A stretch of DNA of 61,296 nt from a virus: positions 1 to 61,296 of IMG/VR virus record IMGVR_UViG_3300046836_000468; one strand, written 5' to 3'. The position numbers and the translations under genes are program-made. The notes beneath the pieces were generated by a model. It was not told the DNA's origin. It ran no database searches and was given only the letters and a program-made list of their open reading frames with translations. How positions within the stretch are numbered: the stretch's first letter is position 1; the number at the start of each line of letters is the position of its first letter. Below are positions 8,255 through 16,494 of this stretch, one piece after another.

Positions 8255-9289
8255 ATGGCGTATACCGTTCCCAACCCCAACGTCTTGCTCGTCAAGGTAG
8301 AAGACAAGCTCGGCCACCAGCTGGTCGAGCTCAAGACGCGGCTAGTTGCGACTGGATTGTGGCGCGTGACTGGCAGTGGCGACGGCTTCACGGTTCAGCT
8401 GCGAGGGCAGACAGCAGGCGTTGGCGGCAGCTACGATGTGTTCACCAACGCGGTGCAGTGGGCTCCGTACATAACCTATACGTCCTCGCCGGGTTGGAAT
8501 AATGGACCGGCAGGCTCTATGAGTCGGCTCGCTGCGTGGTTCATTCTCGAAGAGGTCGGCACCGGTCGCTGCTTTTTGTTCCAGCGGCATACTGGCGGCG
8601 GCGCGAACGATTCGCCGGGCAATTACACAGTCAAGCTGGCCCCGGGAGGCTTTGCCACGACAGGGGCGACGAGCACTGTGCCGCCAGCTGCCGTGGGCGC
8701 AGTCGGCACGTGGGCGGTCAACCCAGGCATCGCGTACTCCACCTTCCAGCCCCCCGAGAATGGGTACGACTTGTGGATGCAGTTCGGCGTTGCCGCTGCT
8801 CCCGATGTTGGCGGCGTGTGCCCGTTCTGGATGGCGATTTATAACCGCACAACCGCCGTGCCCGTGTGGGGGATGCTCTATGAGAGCCTCGATCTAACTG
8901 TCTCGGGTGACGTGCACCCGTTTGTCTTTGGGACGGGCGCCTGGAACGCCTCTAGCGGTTTTTTCAATCTCTTTGACAGCGCCGTGCTCTACGGCGGGCC
9001 TACTGTCGTCACGACGCGCCGGCTTTCGGCACTGTCTATCAACGGAAGCGCGCAGCCCTACCCTGGCGCCGCGCAGCCGCTAGGGCCTGACGGCAAGTGG
9101 CGCGCGATCCGACCGCCCGTCAACGACTCTTCCGGCGTCTGGGTAGGCCGCTGCAAGAACATTCTCGCGCACCCCATCAACCGGCAGTACCCGACCACGT
9201 ACAACGTTTCGACAGCCACGCCGTACGTGGTGCTGGGGCAAGTGCTGCTTCCGTGGGCGACAGGCGTTGCCCCGCAGTCGAGTCCATGA
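8255..9289 (+). CDS. predicted virion protein between spike and gp46-like gene
   Basis: The ATG has a good AAAGGAG site 7 bases upstream; an upstream extension of the open frame is rejected because it runs over the spike gene. The 344-aa product is Gly/Thr/Trp-rich and beta-like (GFTVQLRGQTAGVGGSYDVFTNAVQWAPYIT) with no signal peptide. No family was recognised. Its GC content is visibly lower than the flanking baseplate genes, which suggests exchange with other phages. A tail-tip adhesin or fibre-related protein fits the position but is not shown. Confidence 0.7.
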   Translation: MAYTVPNPNVLLVKVEDKLGHQLVELKTRLVATGLWRVTGSGDGFTVQLRGQTAGVGGSYDVFTNAVQWAPYITYTSSPGWNNGPAGSMSRLAAWFILEEVGTGRCFLFQRHTGGGANDSPGNYTVKLAPGGFATTGATSTVPPAAVGAVGTWAVNPGIAYSTFQPPENGYDLWMQFGVAAAPDVGGVCPFWMAIYNRTTAVPVWGMLYESLDLTVSGDVHPFVFGTGAWNASSGFFNLFDSAVLYGGPTVVTTRRLSALSINGSAQPYPGAAQPLGPDGKWRAIRPPVNDSSGVWVGRCKNILAHPINRQYPTTYNVSTATPYVVLGQVLLPWATGVAPQSSP

Positions 9290-9292
9290 ACC

Positions 9293-10084
9293 ATGGCTGA
9301 CTTTGCAGACTTCGTGATTGTGGACGTCGAGGCGGTGGCGATGCCACCGCCCGATCAGGCGTTGGGCGCGACCGACGGCGTCCCGCCGCTGCTCACGCTC
9401 ACGCCTGCAGGCGGCGCCATCCAGCCGCACGACGCCATCACGGTAGAGGCGACAGACAACCTGGCGCTCGCCCTCGTGACGGTCTACGCGGGCGACCGCG
9501 TCGTCTACGACGGCACGAGCTTCACGGCGGACTACCGGACGAGCACCAAGACGCTCACCGCCAGCGGCGTCAAGCTGGACGTGCGGCGCTCGCCGAGCTG
9601 GCCGGTCGGCGCGTCGTTCGTCCTCGACGCGGCGGCGCTCGACGAGGGCGGCAACCTTGCGCGCGTCACGAGCATGTTCGTGGCGCTCGACGCCTCGGCG
9701 CCCATGCTGCCTGCAGGCGGCCTGCAACAGCGCCGCCCGCGTCGCTGGATTGACGCGCAGACGCTCGACTACGTCGTCGAAGCGGGCGGGCTCAAGCAGG
9801 ACGACGGCTTCACGAGCCAGGTCGTGCTCGCGCTCGCGACGCGCCTCGGCAGCTGCCAGGTCTACCCGGCGTTCGGCTCGAGGCTGCACCAGGTCAAGCG
9901 CGCCGACGAGACCGGACGCCGTCTGTCCGAGGCGTATGCGAAGCTTGCGATCGCGCACCTGAGCATCAAGGACCTGCGCGTAGTCGCGACGCTGAGCAAG
10001 AGCGCGCCCGGCCGCATCAGCCTCTTGGTCGCCGGCAAGAAGTCCGGCCTCCCCGTCAACGTCCCCTACAACGTGGAGCTCTGA
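9293..10084 (+). CDS. gp46/gp25-like baseplate wedge protein with N-terminal Ig-like extension
   Basis: In this 263-aa protein residues ~30-140 look like an Ig/cadherin-type beta sandwich (ITVEATDNLALALVTVYAGDRVVYDG). Residues ~155-263 carry the Mu gp46 / GPW-gp25 pattern (GGLKQDDGFTSQVVLALATRLGSCQVYPAFGSRLHQV). gp25-like wedges link sheath to baseplate. Family members are normally 110-150 aa, so this is a fusion. It precedes two baseplate J-like genes, as expected. Confidence 0.75.
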   Translation: MADFADFVIVDVEAVAMPPPDQALGATDGVPPLLTLTPAGGAIQPHDAITVEATDNLALALVTVYAGDRVVYDGTSFTADYRTSTKTLTASGVKLDVRRSPSWPVGASFVLDAAALDEGGNLARVTSMFVALDASAPMLPAGGLQQRRPRRWIDAQTLDYVVEAGGLKQDDGFTSQVVLALATRLGSCQVYPAFGSRLHQVKRADETGRRLSEAYAKLAIAHLSIKDLRVVATLSKSAPGRISLLVAGKKSGLPVNVPYNVEL

Positions 10085-10088
10085 CCCG

Positions 10089-11984
10089 ATGCCGCCCTAC
10101 TCGATCGACGAGCTGCTCGATGCTGCCAAGGCGGTGCTGCGCGGCAGCGTGGCGGGCGTCGGCACCGAGGAGGGCACCGACTTCGACCTGACCGTCAACG
10201 CGGCCGCGCGCCTCTTTCACGGCACGCAGGTCGCGGGCGCGCACGTGCTGGCGCAGCTCGACCCGGAGCGCGCGGACGCCGACAGGAGAGACCAGCTCGT
10301 CGGCATGCTGGGGCTGAACTTCACGCGCGCTGCGACGCCTGCGCGCGGGCTCATTGCGGTCGCGCCAGGCGGCATCCTCAACGACATCTTCACGCTCAAG
10401 GCGGGCACGGAGATCGTGTTTCCGGGCGCGCTGTTTGCGGACGGCGCCGAGCGCACCTACCGGATACTGTCGGACATCGGGCATAGCTTGCGGATCAACA
10501 GCGTGTACTTCGCGCTCGGCACGGGCATCTGGAAGCTCGTGCCGAAGGTAGGCCCGACGTCGGGCACCGGCCGGGGCTGGCTCGGCGCGCGCATGGCGCT
10601 GATTCTCACGACAGGCGACCCGGCAGCCCTCGAGAGTCAGTACGTCTTTGTTCGCTCGGTCAGCAAGGACGACCAGTCGGTCGACCTGCTCGTCGCCGTG
10701 CGCGCCGCCATCAACCTGGACACCAGCAACCGGATGATCGGCTACGTGCCCGACCTTGTGGTCGAGGCCGAGTGCACGACGCCGGGCGCGGCCGGCAATG
10801 CGCCCTACGCGGTCCATGCGTACGTCGACGAGACCGTCGGCGTTCAGGAGGGCAAGCTCGTCGCGACGCTGATCGAGATGAGCGGCGGCGGCGATGCCGT
10901 AGGCGACATCGACGTGGACAGCGCGCGCGTCTCGGCGCGCATCGAGGACACGCTCGCGATGCCGCCCGGCTACGGCAACGCGCAGCACTGGCGCGAGCTC
11001 GCGCTGTCGTGCCCCGACGTCGACCTCGACGACGTGCTGGTCTATCAGCACGTGCGGGGGCCCGGCACGATCGACCTGGTCTGCATCGGTCGCCGGGGCA
11101 GCCTGCGCGCGGATGCGTACCCGGCTGTCAACTCAAGCTTCTGCGGCTGGGGCAACAACAGCCGGCGCATCGGCGAGGCGCAGGCCGCGCGCGTCACCAA
11201 CTGGTGCAGGTCGCAGGCGAGCTACTTCGACGACATCCTGGCGCGCTCGGTCGAGTGGGACTGGCGCGGCAACAGCTACCCGTTCGAGAGCTACGCGCGC
11301 GGCTTTCGCGAGGCGACCAGCGCGCTCGAGCTGTCCATCGAGGCGCAGCCGGGCTTCGGCCCAGACTGCGGCAAGGCGCTCGACGTGACGCCCCACGCGC
11401 GCCACCAGACGCGCCTCTACGCCGCCGTGCTCGACACGCAGGTCGACCCGAGCCTGCGCGTCGGGCAGCGCGTCTGGGCGACCGTGGGGCACCTCGGCGC
11501 GGACGGGCGGCACGCGTTCGCGACCGTCGTCACGCCCATCGTGAACATCGCGGGCGACCGGACCTACGTCGAGATCGCGGACGTGACGGTGCTCGGACCG
11601 GGCGGCGAGTTTGTGCTGCACGTGCTGCGCTGGGGGTCGGCCGGTCCGCTGACGCAGGCGTGCGTCGATGCGGTGTTTGCGTACTACGACGCGCTCGGGC
11701 CGGGCAGCTACCTCGAGCCGCCGCACAGCGCCAACTACGTCGCGCACTACTCGAGCGACATCGCCCCGATCGAGACCGGGCAGGCGGTCACGCGCTGGCC
11801 GCCCGAGGGCAGGCGCTGGGCGTCGAGCCTGCGCGCGAGCGAGCTGCGCGCCGAGCTGCTGCGCATCGAGGGCGTGAGCGACGTGCAGCTCTACCCGGTC
11901 GGCGACCCGGGCGGGCTCGTCGACTTCGACCCGGTCGTGTTTTGCACGCTGGCCCTAACCGGCGTCGTGCCGAGGAGCGCTTAG
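10089..11984 (+). CDS. baseplate J-like protein 1 (Mu gp47-like)
   Basis: This 631-aa protein begins SIDELLDAAKAVLRGSVAGVGTEEGTDFDLTVNAAA, the usual N-terminus of baseplate J/gp47 wedge proteins, followed by VAPGGILNDIFTLKAGTEIVF. Family members are typically 300-400 aa. An inserted middle region (~300-450, with CGWGNNSRRIGEAQAARVTNWCR) makes it larger and is unassigned. The wedge sits at the baseplate periphery and controls sheath contraction. A second J-like gene follows at once. Confidence 0.72.
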   Translation: MPPYSIDELLDAAKAVLRGSVAGVGTEEGTDFDLTVNAAARLFHGTQVAGAHVLAQLDPERADADRRDQLVGMLGLNFTRAATPARGLIAVAPGGILNDIFTLKAGTEIVFPGALFADGAERTYRILSDIGHSLRINSVYFALGTGIWKLVPKVGPTSGTGRGWLGARMALILTTGDPAALESQYVFVRSVSKDDQSVDLLVAVRAAINLDTSNRMIGYVPDLVVEAECTTPGAAGNAPYAVHAYVDETVGVQEGKLVATLIEMSGGGDAVGDIDVDSARVSARIEDTLAMPPGYGNAQHWRELALSCPDVDLDDVLVYQHVRGPGTIDLVCIGRRGSLRADAYPAVNSSFCGWGNNSRRIGEAQAARVTNWCRSQASYFDDILARSVEWDWRGNSYPFESYARGFREATSALELSIEAQPGFGPDCGKALDVTPHARHQTRLYAAVLDTQVDPSLRVGQRVWATVGHLGADGRHAFATVVTPIVNIAGDRTYVEIADVTVLGPGGEFVLHVLRWGSAGPLTQACVDAVFAYYDALGPGSYLEPPHSANYVAHYSSDIAPIETGQAVTRWPPEGRRWASSLRASELRAELLRIEGVSDVQLYPVGDPGGLVDFDPVVFCTLALTGVVPRSA

Positions 11985-11987
11985 CCC

Positions 11988-13601
11988 ATGGCAATCGAGT
12001 TTCCAGCGTACGACCGCGGCGAGCTCGAGCAGCGCGGGCGCGACCTCATCAGGACGCGCCGGCGCGGCGCCGACGTCTCGGACAAGAGCGATTTTGACAT
12101 TACTGCGCGCCTGCTCGCGGCGCTTGCCTGGGGCATGCAGGAGCAGGGGCGCGTCGCGCGTAACCTGCTTGACCCGCGCCGCGCGTTCGGCCCCTACCTG
12201 GCCGAGTTCATGGCCGAGCGCGGGCTCGGGCGTGACCTCACCGAGACGACGACGACCGCCGTCAAGAGCACGGGCCGCGTCATCCTGCGCTCGACGACGG
12301 CAAGCCAGACGCAGCCGGCCGGCTCGGTGCTCAGGCACGCGGACGGCACGACGTACACGCTCGACGCGGCCGTCACGACGCCCGCAGCGGCTACGAAAGT
12401 GCTGCGCTCGGGGCAGCGCAGCGGGCGACGCAGGCTCTACCAGGGGCACCTCGGCGCGGGCTTTGTCGCAGCGGCGGTCGGCGAGGTGTACCTGAGCGCA
12501 GGCGGCGAGCTGTGCGCGCTGCTCGACGTCGAGAACGGCGTCGCGCTCAAGCGCTGGCTGTTTGACCTCTACAACGAGCTCGACGCGCTGCCGGCGATGC
12601 ACACGACGTTCACGCAGCAGCTCGGCGCGGTCGGCTCCATCACGGCGCAGGTTGCCGGCCAGCGCGGCAACAAGGACCCGAAGGACGTGCTGACGCTCGT
12701 GTCGCCCGCAGGCACGATGCTCGCCGAGGCCAGCATCCTGCGCCTGTCGGGGGGCCTTGACGCGATGGACTCAGCGTCGCAGCAGGGCGCGCTGACGGCG
12801 CTCTACGGCGCGCGCACGGGGGTCGGCACGCTCGAGGACATCCGGCGCATCGCGCTGAGCTACCCGCGCCTATCGCTGCGCGAGTGCTACGTCGTGCCCG
12901 CGACGAGCGGCCTTGGCACGTACACGATCCTTCCGGTGCTGGTCGAGGGGCAGTACGTCGGCGCGGCGCAGCTCGGCGACCTGCTCTCGTACGTCTCGGC
13001 GCGGCTGTCGCCGGTCGACAAGGTCTCGGGCGCGCTCGTGTACGAGGTGCTCGACACGTCCATCGACTACCTGAACATCGCGTGCGCGGAGATCTACGCG
13101 CCCGACTGGAGGCTGCCCGACCAGGGCGCGCGCGGCGTGACGGTGACGACGACTGGCTCGAGCTCGCTCGCGCTCAGCGCCGTGTCGGACCTCGCGGTCG
13201 GCGACCGCATCATCGTGCACGCCGCGACCTCGGCCGGCGCGTACATCTGCCAGCGGCGCGTGAGCTCGCTCGTGGGGCTGAGCGTGGGGCTCGAGACGCC
13301 CCTGCCCTTTCCGCCTGCGCTCGGCGCGTACGTGACGCCGGGCGGGCCGCTCGCCGATGCCATCATCGAGGCCGCGTCGAGCGCGTACGAGCTGCGCGCG
13401 CCGAGCGTGAGCGACACGGGGCCGCAGGTGCGGCTGCCCGCGAGCATCGTCTCGAGCGACCCGGACGCCATCGCGGCAGCCGTCTCGCGCGTGCCGGGCG
13501 TCGTCGACGTCGCGCGCATGCCAGGCCCCGTGCCGGCGCTCGTGCAGGCAGGCGGCGTGCTCGTGCCCAGCTTCATCATCCGCATGTACACGGAGGTCTG
13601 A
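11988..13601 (+). CDS. baseplate J-like protein 2
   Basis: This 537-aa protein shares the J-like plan: N-terminal YDRGELEQRGRDLIRTRRRGADVSDKSDFD, a beta domain, then LSGGLDAMDSASQQGALTALYGARTGVGTLEDIRRIALSYP, the conserved J core. An Ig-like insertion may lie near residues 380-440. With the previous gene it makes a tandem pair, possibly a heteromeric wedge. It starts 3 bases after the previous stop, and the next gene starts 2 bases after its TGA. Confidence 0.72.
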   Translation: MAIEFPAYDRGELEQRGRDLIRTRRRGADVSDKSDFDITARLLAALAWGMQEQGRVARNLLDPRRAFGPYLAEFMAERGLGRDLTETTTTAVKSTGRVILRSTTASQTQPAGSVLRHADGTTYTLDAAVTTPAAATKVLRSGQRSGRRRLYQGHLGAGFVAAAVGEVYLSAGGELCALLDVENGVALKRWLFDLYNELDALPAMHTTFTQQLGAVGSITAQVAGQRGNKDPKDVLTLVSPAGTMLAEASILRLSGGLDAMDSASQQGALTALYGARTGVGTLEDIRRIALSYPRLSLRECYVVPATSGLGTYTILPVLVEGQYVGAAQLGDLLSYVSARLSPVDKVSGALVYEVLDTSIDYLNIACAEIYAPDWRLPDQGARGVTVTTTGSSSLALSAVSDLAVGDRIIVHAATSAGAYICQRRVSSLVGLSVGLETPLPFPPALGAYVTPGGPLADAIIEAASSAYELRAPSVSDTGPQVRLPASIVSSDPDAIAAAVSRVPGVVDVARMPGPVPALVQAGGVLVPSFIIRMYTEV

Positions 13602-13603
13602 GC

Positions 13604-16000
13604 ATGGACCTGGGAACACTCGACGCGCAGGGGTACTTCGAGCTGCTGCAGCGGCTCGAGGGCAGCGGGTATGCGAAGGACGAAGACGGCGTGCGCGCGA
13701 GCGAGCTGCGTGCGTGGGCCGAGATTGCGGCGCGCGCGACCGAGGCGCTCAACGACGCCACCAACAACCTGTTCTTGCAGTCGGCGACCACGACGCTCGA
13801 CCTGATGGAGCGGACCTTGTTCTTGCTGCAGGGCTCGAGCCTGCCGGTGGCGCAGCGGCGGGCGCGCCTCCTCGCGTACAAGCGCGCCTCGCCGCTCAAC
13901 GAGGTGCGCATGCGCGCGTCGTTCGGCACGCACCTGGCGTCGTTCACGGGCGTGACACAGCGCCCGAGCAATCCGCAGGCGGTGCCGCACGGCGCAGCGC
14001 CTGCGACGGGGCTGCTCGTCGGCTCGCTCGAGCCGCTGGCGATGCAGCCCCAGCAGCAGCAGGACCTGTCGCTCGTGCTCGGGCGGGGGCTGCCTGCGCG
14101 CGCCATCTCGGGTGGCGTGGCGCAGCGCGACGCGGTCTGGGGCGACGCGCTCTTGCCCGCTGCCATCAAGCTCGTGCCGGCCGTGACGGTGCCGACGCAG
14201 ACCAAGCATCGCAGCGCGCCGCTCGAGTTTCTGCCCGGGCAGCGGGTCACGCGCGAGGACTGGCTCGAGCTGCAGAGCATGCTCTGCCACAAGAGCTACG
14301 GCTTCACGCTCGACCAGCACAAGCAGGGCCGCACGTTCATGTGCTTCATCCCGGCGCTCGGAGCCGGCGCGGCGTACGAGTTTCCCGAGCGGGCGATCGG
14401 AATGCAGAACCGCTTTGTGCAGGCGTGCGGGCTGGTCAGCAACGCCATGCTGAGCGACCCGACGCTGGCTGCTGACGCAGAGCGCGTCTGGCTGCCGACG
14501 AGCAAGCTCGGGCCGGCAGGCGGCGGCTACAGTCCTGCGCTGCTGACCGTCGAGCAGCCGCCCGTGGTGACGGGCATCGTGCTGCGTGTGAACGCGAGCG
14601 GCGGGCTCGAGGTCGCCAACACGGGCGGCGCTGCCAAGGCCGTCGTGCTGATGGTGCGCGTCACGGCGGCCTACGTGCCCGGCTCGGGGATAAGCACGCA
14701 GCCGTGGATCGACGCAGTGCAGCCGAGAAGCGCGGACGTGAGCGAGCTGTACCTCGCGCAGGTCATCGCGGACCTCGACCCGGGCGAGTTCGACGACGCG
14801 CCTGCAGGCGCGCTGCGCCGCGTCGTGTCGAGCGGGCCGCTCTTTCACGCAGCCGGCTACGTCGTGCCGCAGTGCGTCGTGCTCGACACGTCCGAGGACT
14901 GGCGCAACCGCTATGTGCAAGTGGCGTCGACCGGGCACTACGACGCGCTTGCTGCCGACTTTCCGGCGCCGAGCATCTGGGGGCAGATTGCCGGCGAGTC
15001 GCAGGCTGCGTTCGCGCCGCGTCTGTTTTACACCGGGCCGGGCAGCGCCTCGGGGTCGGGCGTGCAGGAGCCCTTTCAGCAGCCGCTGACGCACGCGCTG
15101 AAGAACACGGGCAGCGGCAACGGCAAGGCCCCGTCTGACATCTGGCTATTTGCGCGCGACACGGACGGCGCGCTGATGTGCGAGATGAAGCAAGGGGTCA
15201 GCGCCAACCAGGCCGCGTCGATGCTTGCGCTCGTGACCGCGACCGAGCGCAAGGAGACCGGCATCAGCGTGGTCACGCGCGTGCCGGTGCACGCGACGCA
15301 GGTGCAGACCATCGACCTCGAGCAGCCCCAGAACTGCGGCGTGTACGCGCAAGGCCAGCAGGGCAACGTGCCGCGCTACCGACTGGCAGACCCAGCGCCG
15401 CGCGCGCTGCCGACGTGCCCGCCGCTCGGCGTCATCGCGGACGGGGCCTCGCCCGTGCGCCCGGTGCGCTGGCTGGTGCGCGAGCGCCTGGGCGCGGCAG
15501 ACGACGGCCTCTACGAGGTGCGGCAGAAGCTGCTCGGGCAGCGGCGGCGGCTCACGTCGCTCTGGTGCCTGGCGGGCACGACGACGCCGCTTGACGACTT
15601 CAACATGCCGGCGCAGCTCGCGGCGGGCGCCATCGACCAGGCGGACTATCGCGACCGCTTCGTGTGGGTCGAGGGCCGGCTCAGCGCGAGCAACATCACC
15701 GTCGCGGCGACGACGCAGATCAGCGACGCGGCGGCGACGCCGTTTCTGGCGCTGCTCTACACGGGGCCGAGCACCATCGAGAGCGAGCTCGCGCTGACCT
15801 CGCAGGGGACCTACAGCGTGCTCATCGCGCCGCAGGTCTGGCTGCAGTTCGAGTTCACGCGCGGCAAGCCTGGCCAGGGCTTCCACTCGCGGCTCGTCGT
15901 GCAGAACAAGTCCGCCGCCGACGTCTATGTCAACTGCAGCATCGAGGCGTCCGGGTTCTTGGGCCTGACCGATCGGCGCGCCGCGGGGCAGCCCGTCTAA
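13604..16000 (+). CDS. gp48/tail protein I-like baseplate protein, large
   Basis: The ATG lies just after the J2 stop. A much longer open frame upstream is only a shadow of J2. The 798-aa product starts with helices NDATNNLFLQSATTTLDLMERTLFLL and VAQRRARLLAYKRASPLNEVRMRASFG, which resemble the Mu gp48 (DUF2313) / gpI type that joins baseplate to fibres. The remaining ~650 residues are beta-rich and unassigned, probably a peripheral or fibre-bearing domain. Assignment rests on order and the N-terminal pattern. Confidence 0.62.
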   Translation: MDLGTLDAQGYFELLQRLEGSGYAKDEDGVRASELRAWAEIAARATEALNDATNNLFLQSATTTLDLMERTLFLLQGSSLPVAQRRARLLAYKRASPLNEVRMRASFGTHLASFTGVTQRPSNPQAVPHGAAPATGLLVGSLEPLAMQPQQQQDLSLVLGRGLPARAISGGVAQRDAVWGDALLPAAIKLVPAVTVPTQTKHRSAPLEFLPGQRVTREDWLELQSMLCHKSYGFTLDQHKQGRTFMCFIPALGAGAAYEFPERAIGMQNRFVQACGLVSNAMLSDPTLAADAERVWLPTSKLGPAGGGYSPALLTVEQPPVVTGIVLRVNASGGLEVANTGGAAKAVVLMVRVTAAYVPGSGISTQPWIDAVQPRSADVSELYLAQVIADLDPGEFDDAPAGALRRVVSSGPLFHAAGYVVPQCVVLDTSEDWRNRYVQVASTGHYDALAADFPAPSIWGQIAGESQAAFAPRLFYTGPGSASGSGVQEPFQQPLTHALKNTGSGNGKAPSDIWLFARDTDGALMCEMKQGVSANQAASMLALVTATERKETGISVVTRVPVHATQVQTIDLEQPQNCGVYAQGQQGNVPRYRLADPAPRALPTCPPLGVIADGASPVRPVRWLVRERLGAADDGLYEVRQKLLGQRRRLTSLWCLAGTTTPLDDFNMPAQLAAGAIDQADYRDRFVWVEGRLSASNITVAATTQISDAAATPFLALLYTGPSTIESELALTSQGTYSVLIAPQVWLQFEFTRGKPGQGFHSRLVVQNKSAADVYVNCSIEASGFLGLTDRRAAGQPV

Positions 16001-16080
16001 GCCGCGAGGTCGCACGCCCGGCGCCCTTGTTATAGGCGCGCTGCGTCTTGTGGGCATGCTGCTCGGCGAAGGAGCGGCCC
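16001..16080 (+). promoter_or_regulatory. short gap with late-promoter-like motif
   Basis: This 80-base gap holds AGGTCGCACGC (16007-16017) and CTTGTTAT (16026-16033). The same two words occur, with a different spacing, in the gap before the scaffold gene near 56297-56332. Both gaps precede virion genes. A phage late promoter is possible but no -35/-10 pair is convincing. Confidence 0.3.
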
Positions 16081-16491
16081 ATGACCACGACTGCGCAGCG
16101 GCGCCAGGACTCGTACGGCCCGGACCAAGCGCCCTACGCTGCAGCGTGCATGCGCGGCGCCGTGCGCGGCGAGCTGTATCCCATCACCGTCGCGACAGGC
16201 AGCAAGACCTTCGTCGTGCCCGCCGAGTGGAAGGGCGCGTTCGTGCGCATCCAGGCCGAGGGCGGCGACGTGTTCTACGCCATCAGCTTCGACGCGACGC
16301 TGGCCGTCGTCGACAAGGCCGCGCTCGCGACCGTGGCGGGCGACCCGGCCGTGCTCACGCCTGCTGTCAACGGTGCTGGCCGCATCGCCAAGGACCAGTG
16401 GCAGGACATTCCGTTCCCGCCGAACGCGACGACGTTTGCGCTCGCGGGCAGCGTGGCCGGCGTCGCGCGCTGTCACCTCGCGGAGAGCTGA
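16081..16491 (+). CDS. small predicted virion protein, unknown
   Basis: The chosen ATG has a GGAG site 9 bases upstream; a TTG 33 bases earlier is less likely. The 136-aa product is beta-rich (GELYPITVATGSKTFVVPAEWKGAFVRIQAEGGDVFYAI) and resembles small head/tail decoration or fibre-attachment proteins only in style. No family recognised. It lies between the gp48-like gene and the LamG fibre and ends 3 bases before the next start. Confidence 0.65.
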   Translation: MTTTAQRRQDSYGPDQAPYAAACMRGAVRGELYPITVATGSKTFVVPAEWKGAFVRIQAEGGDVFYAISFDATLAVVDKAALATVAGDPAVLTPAVNGAGRIAKDQWQDIPFPPNATTFALAGSVAGVARCHLAES

Positions 16492-16494
16492 CCC

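Noticed and set aside
12884-13603. Upstream extension of the gp48-like gene to 1038 aa
   Set aside because: The extra part overlaps J-like protein 2 in another frame and is Arg-rich; the ATG at 13604 fits operon spacing.
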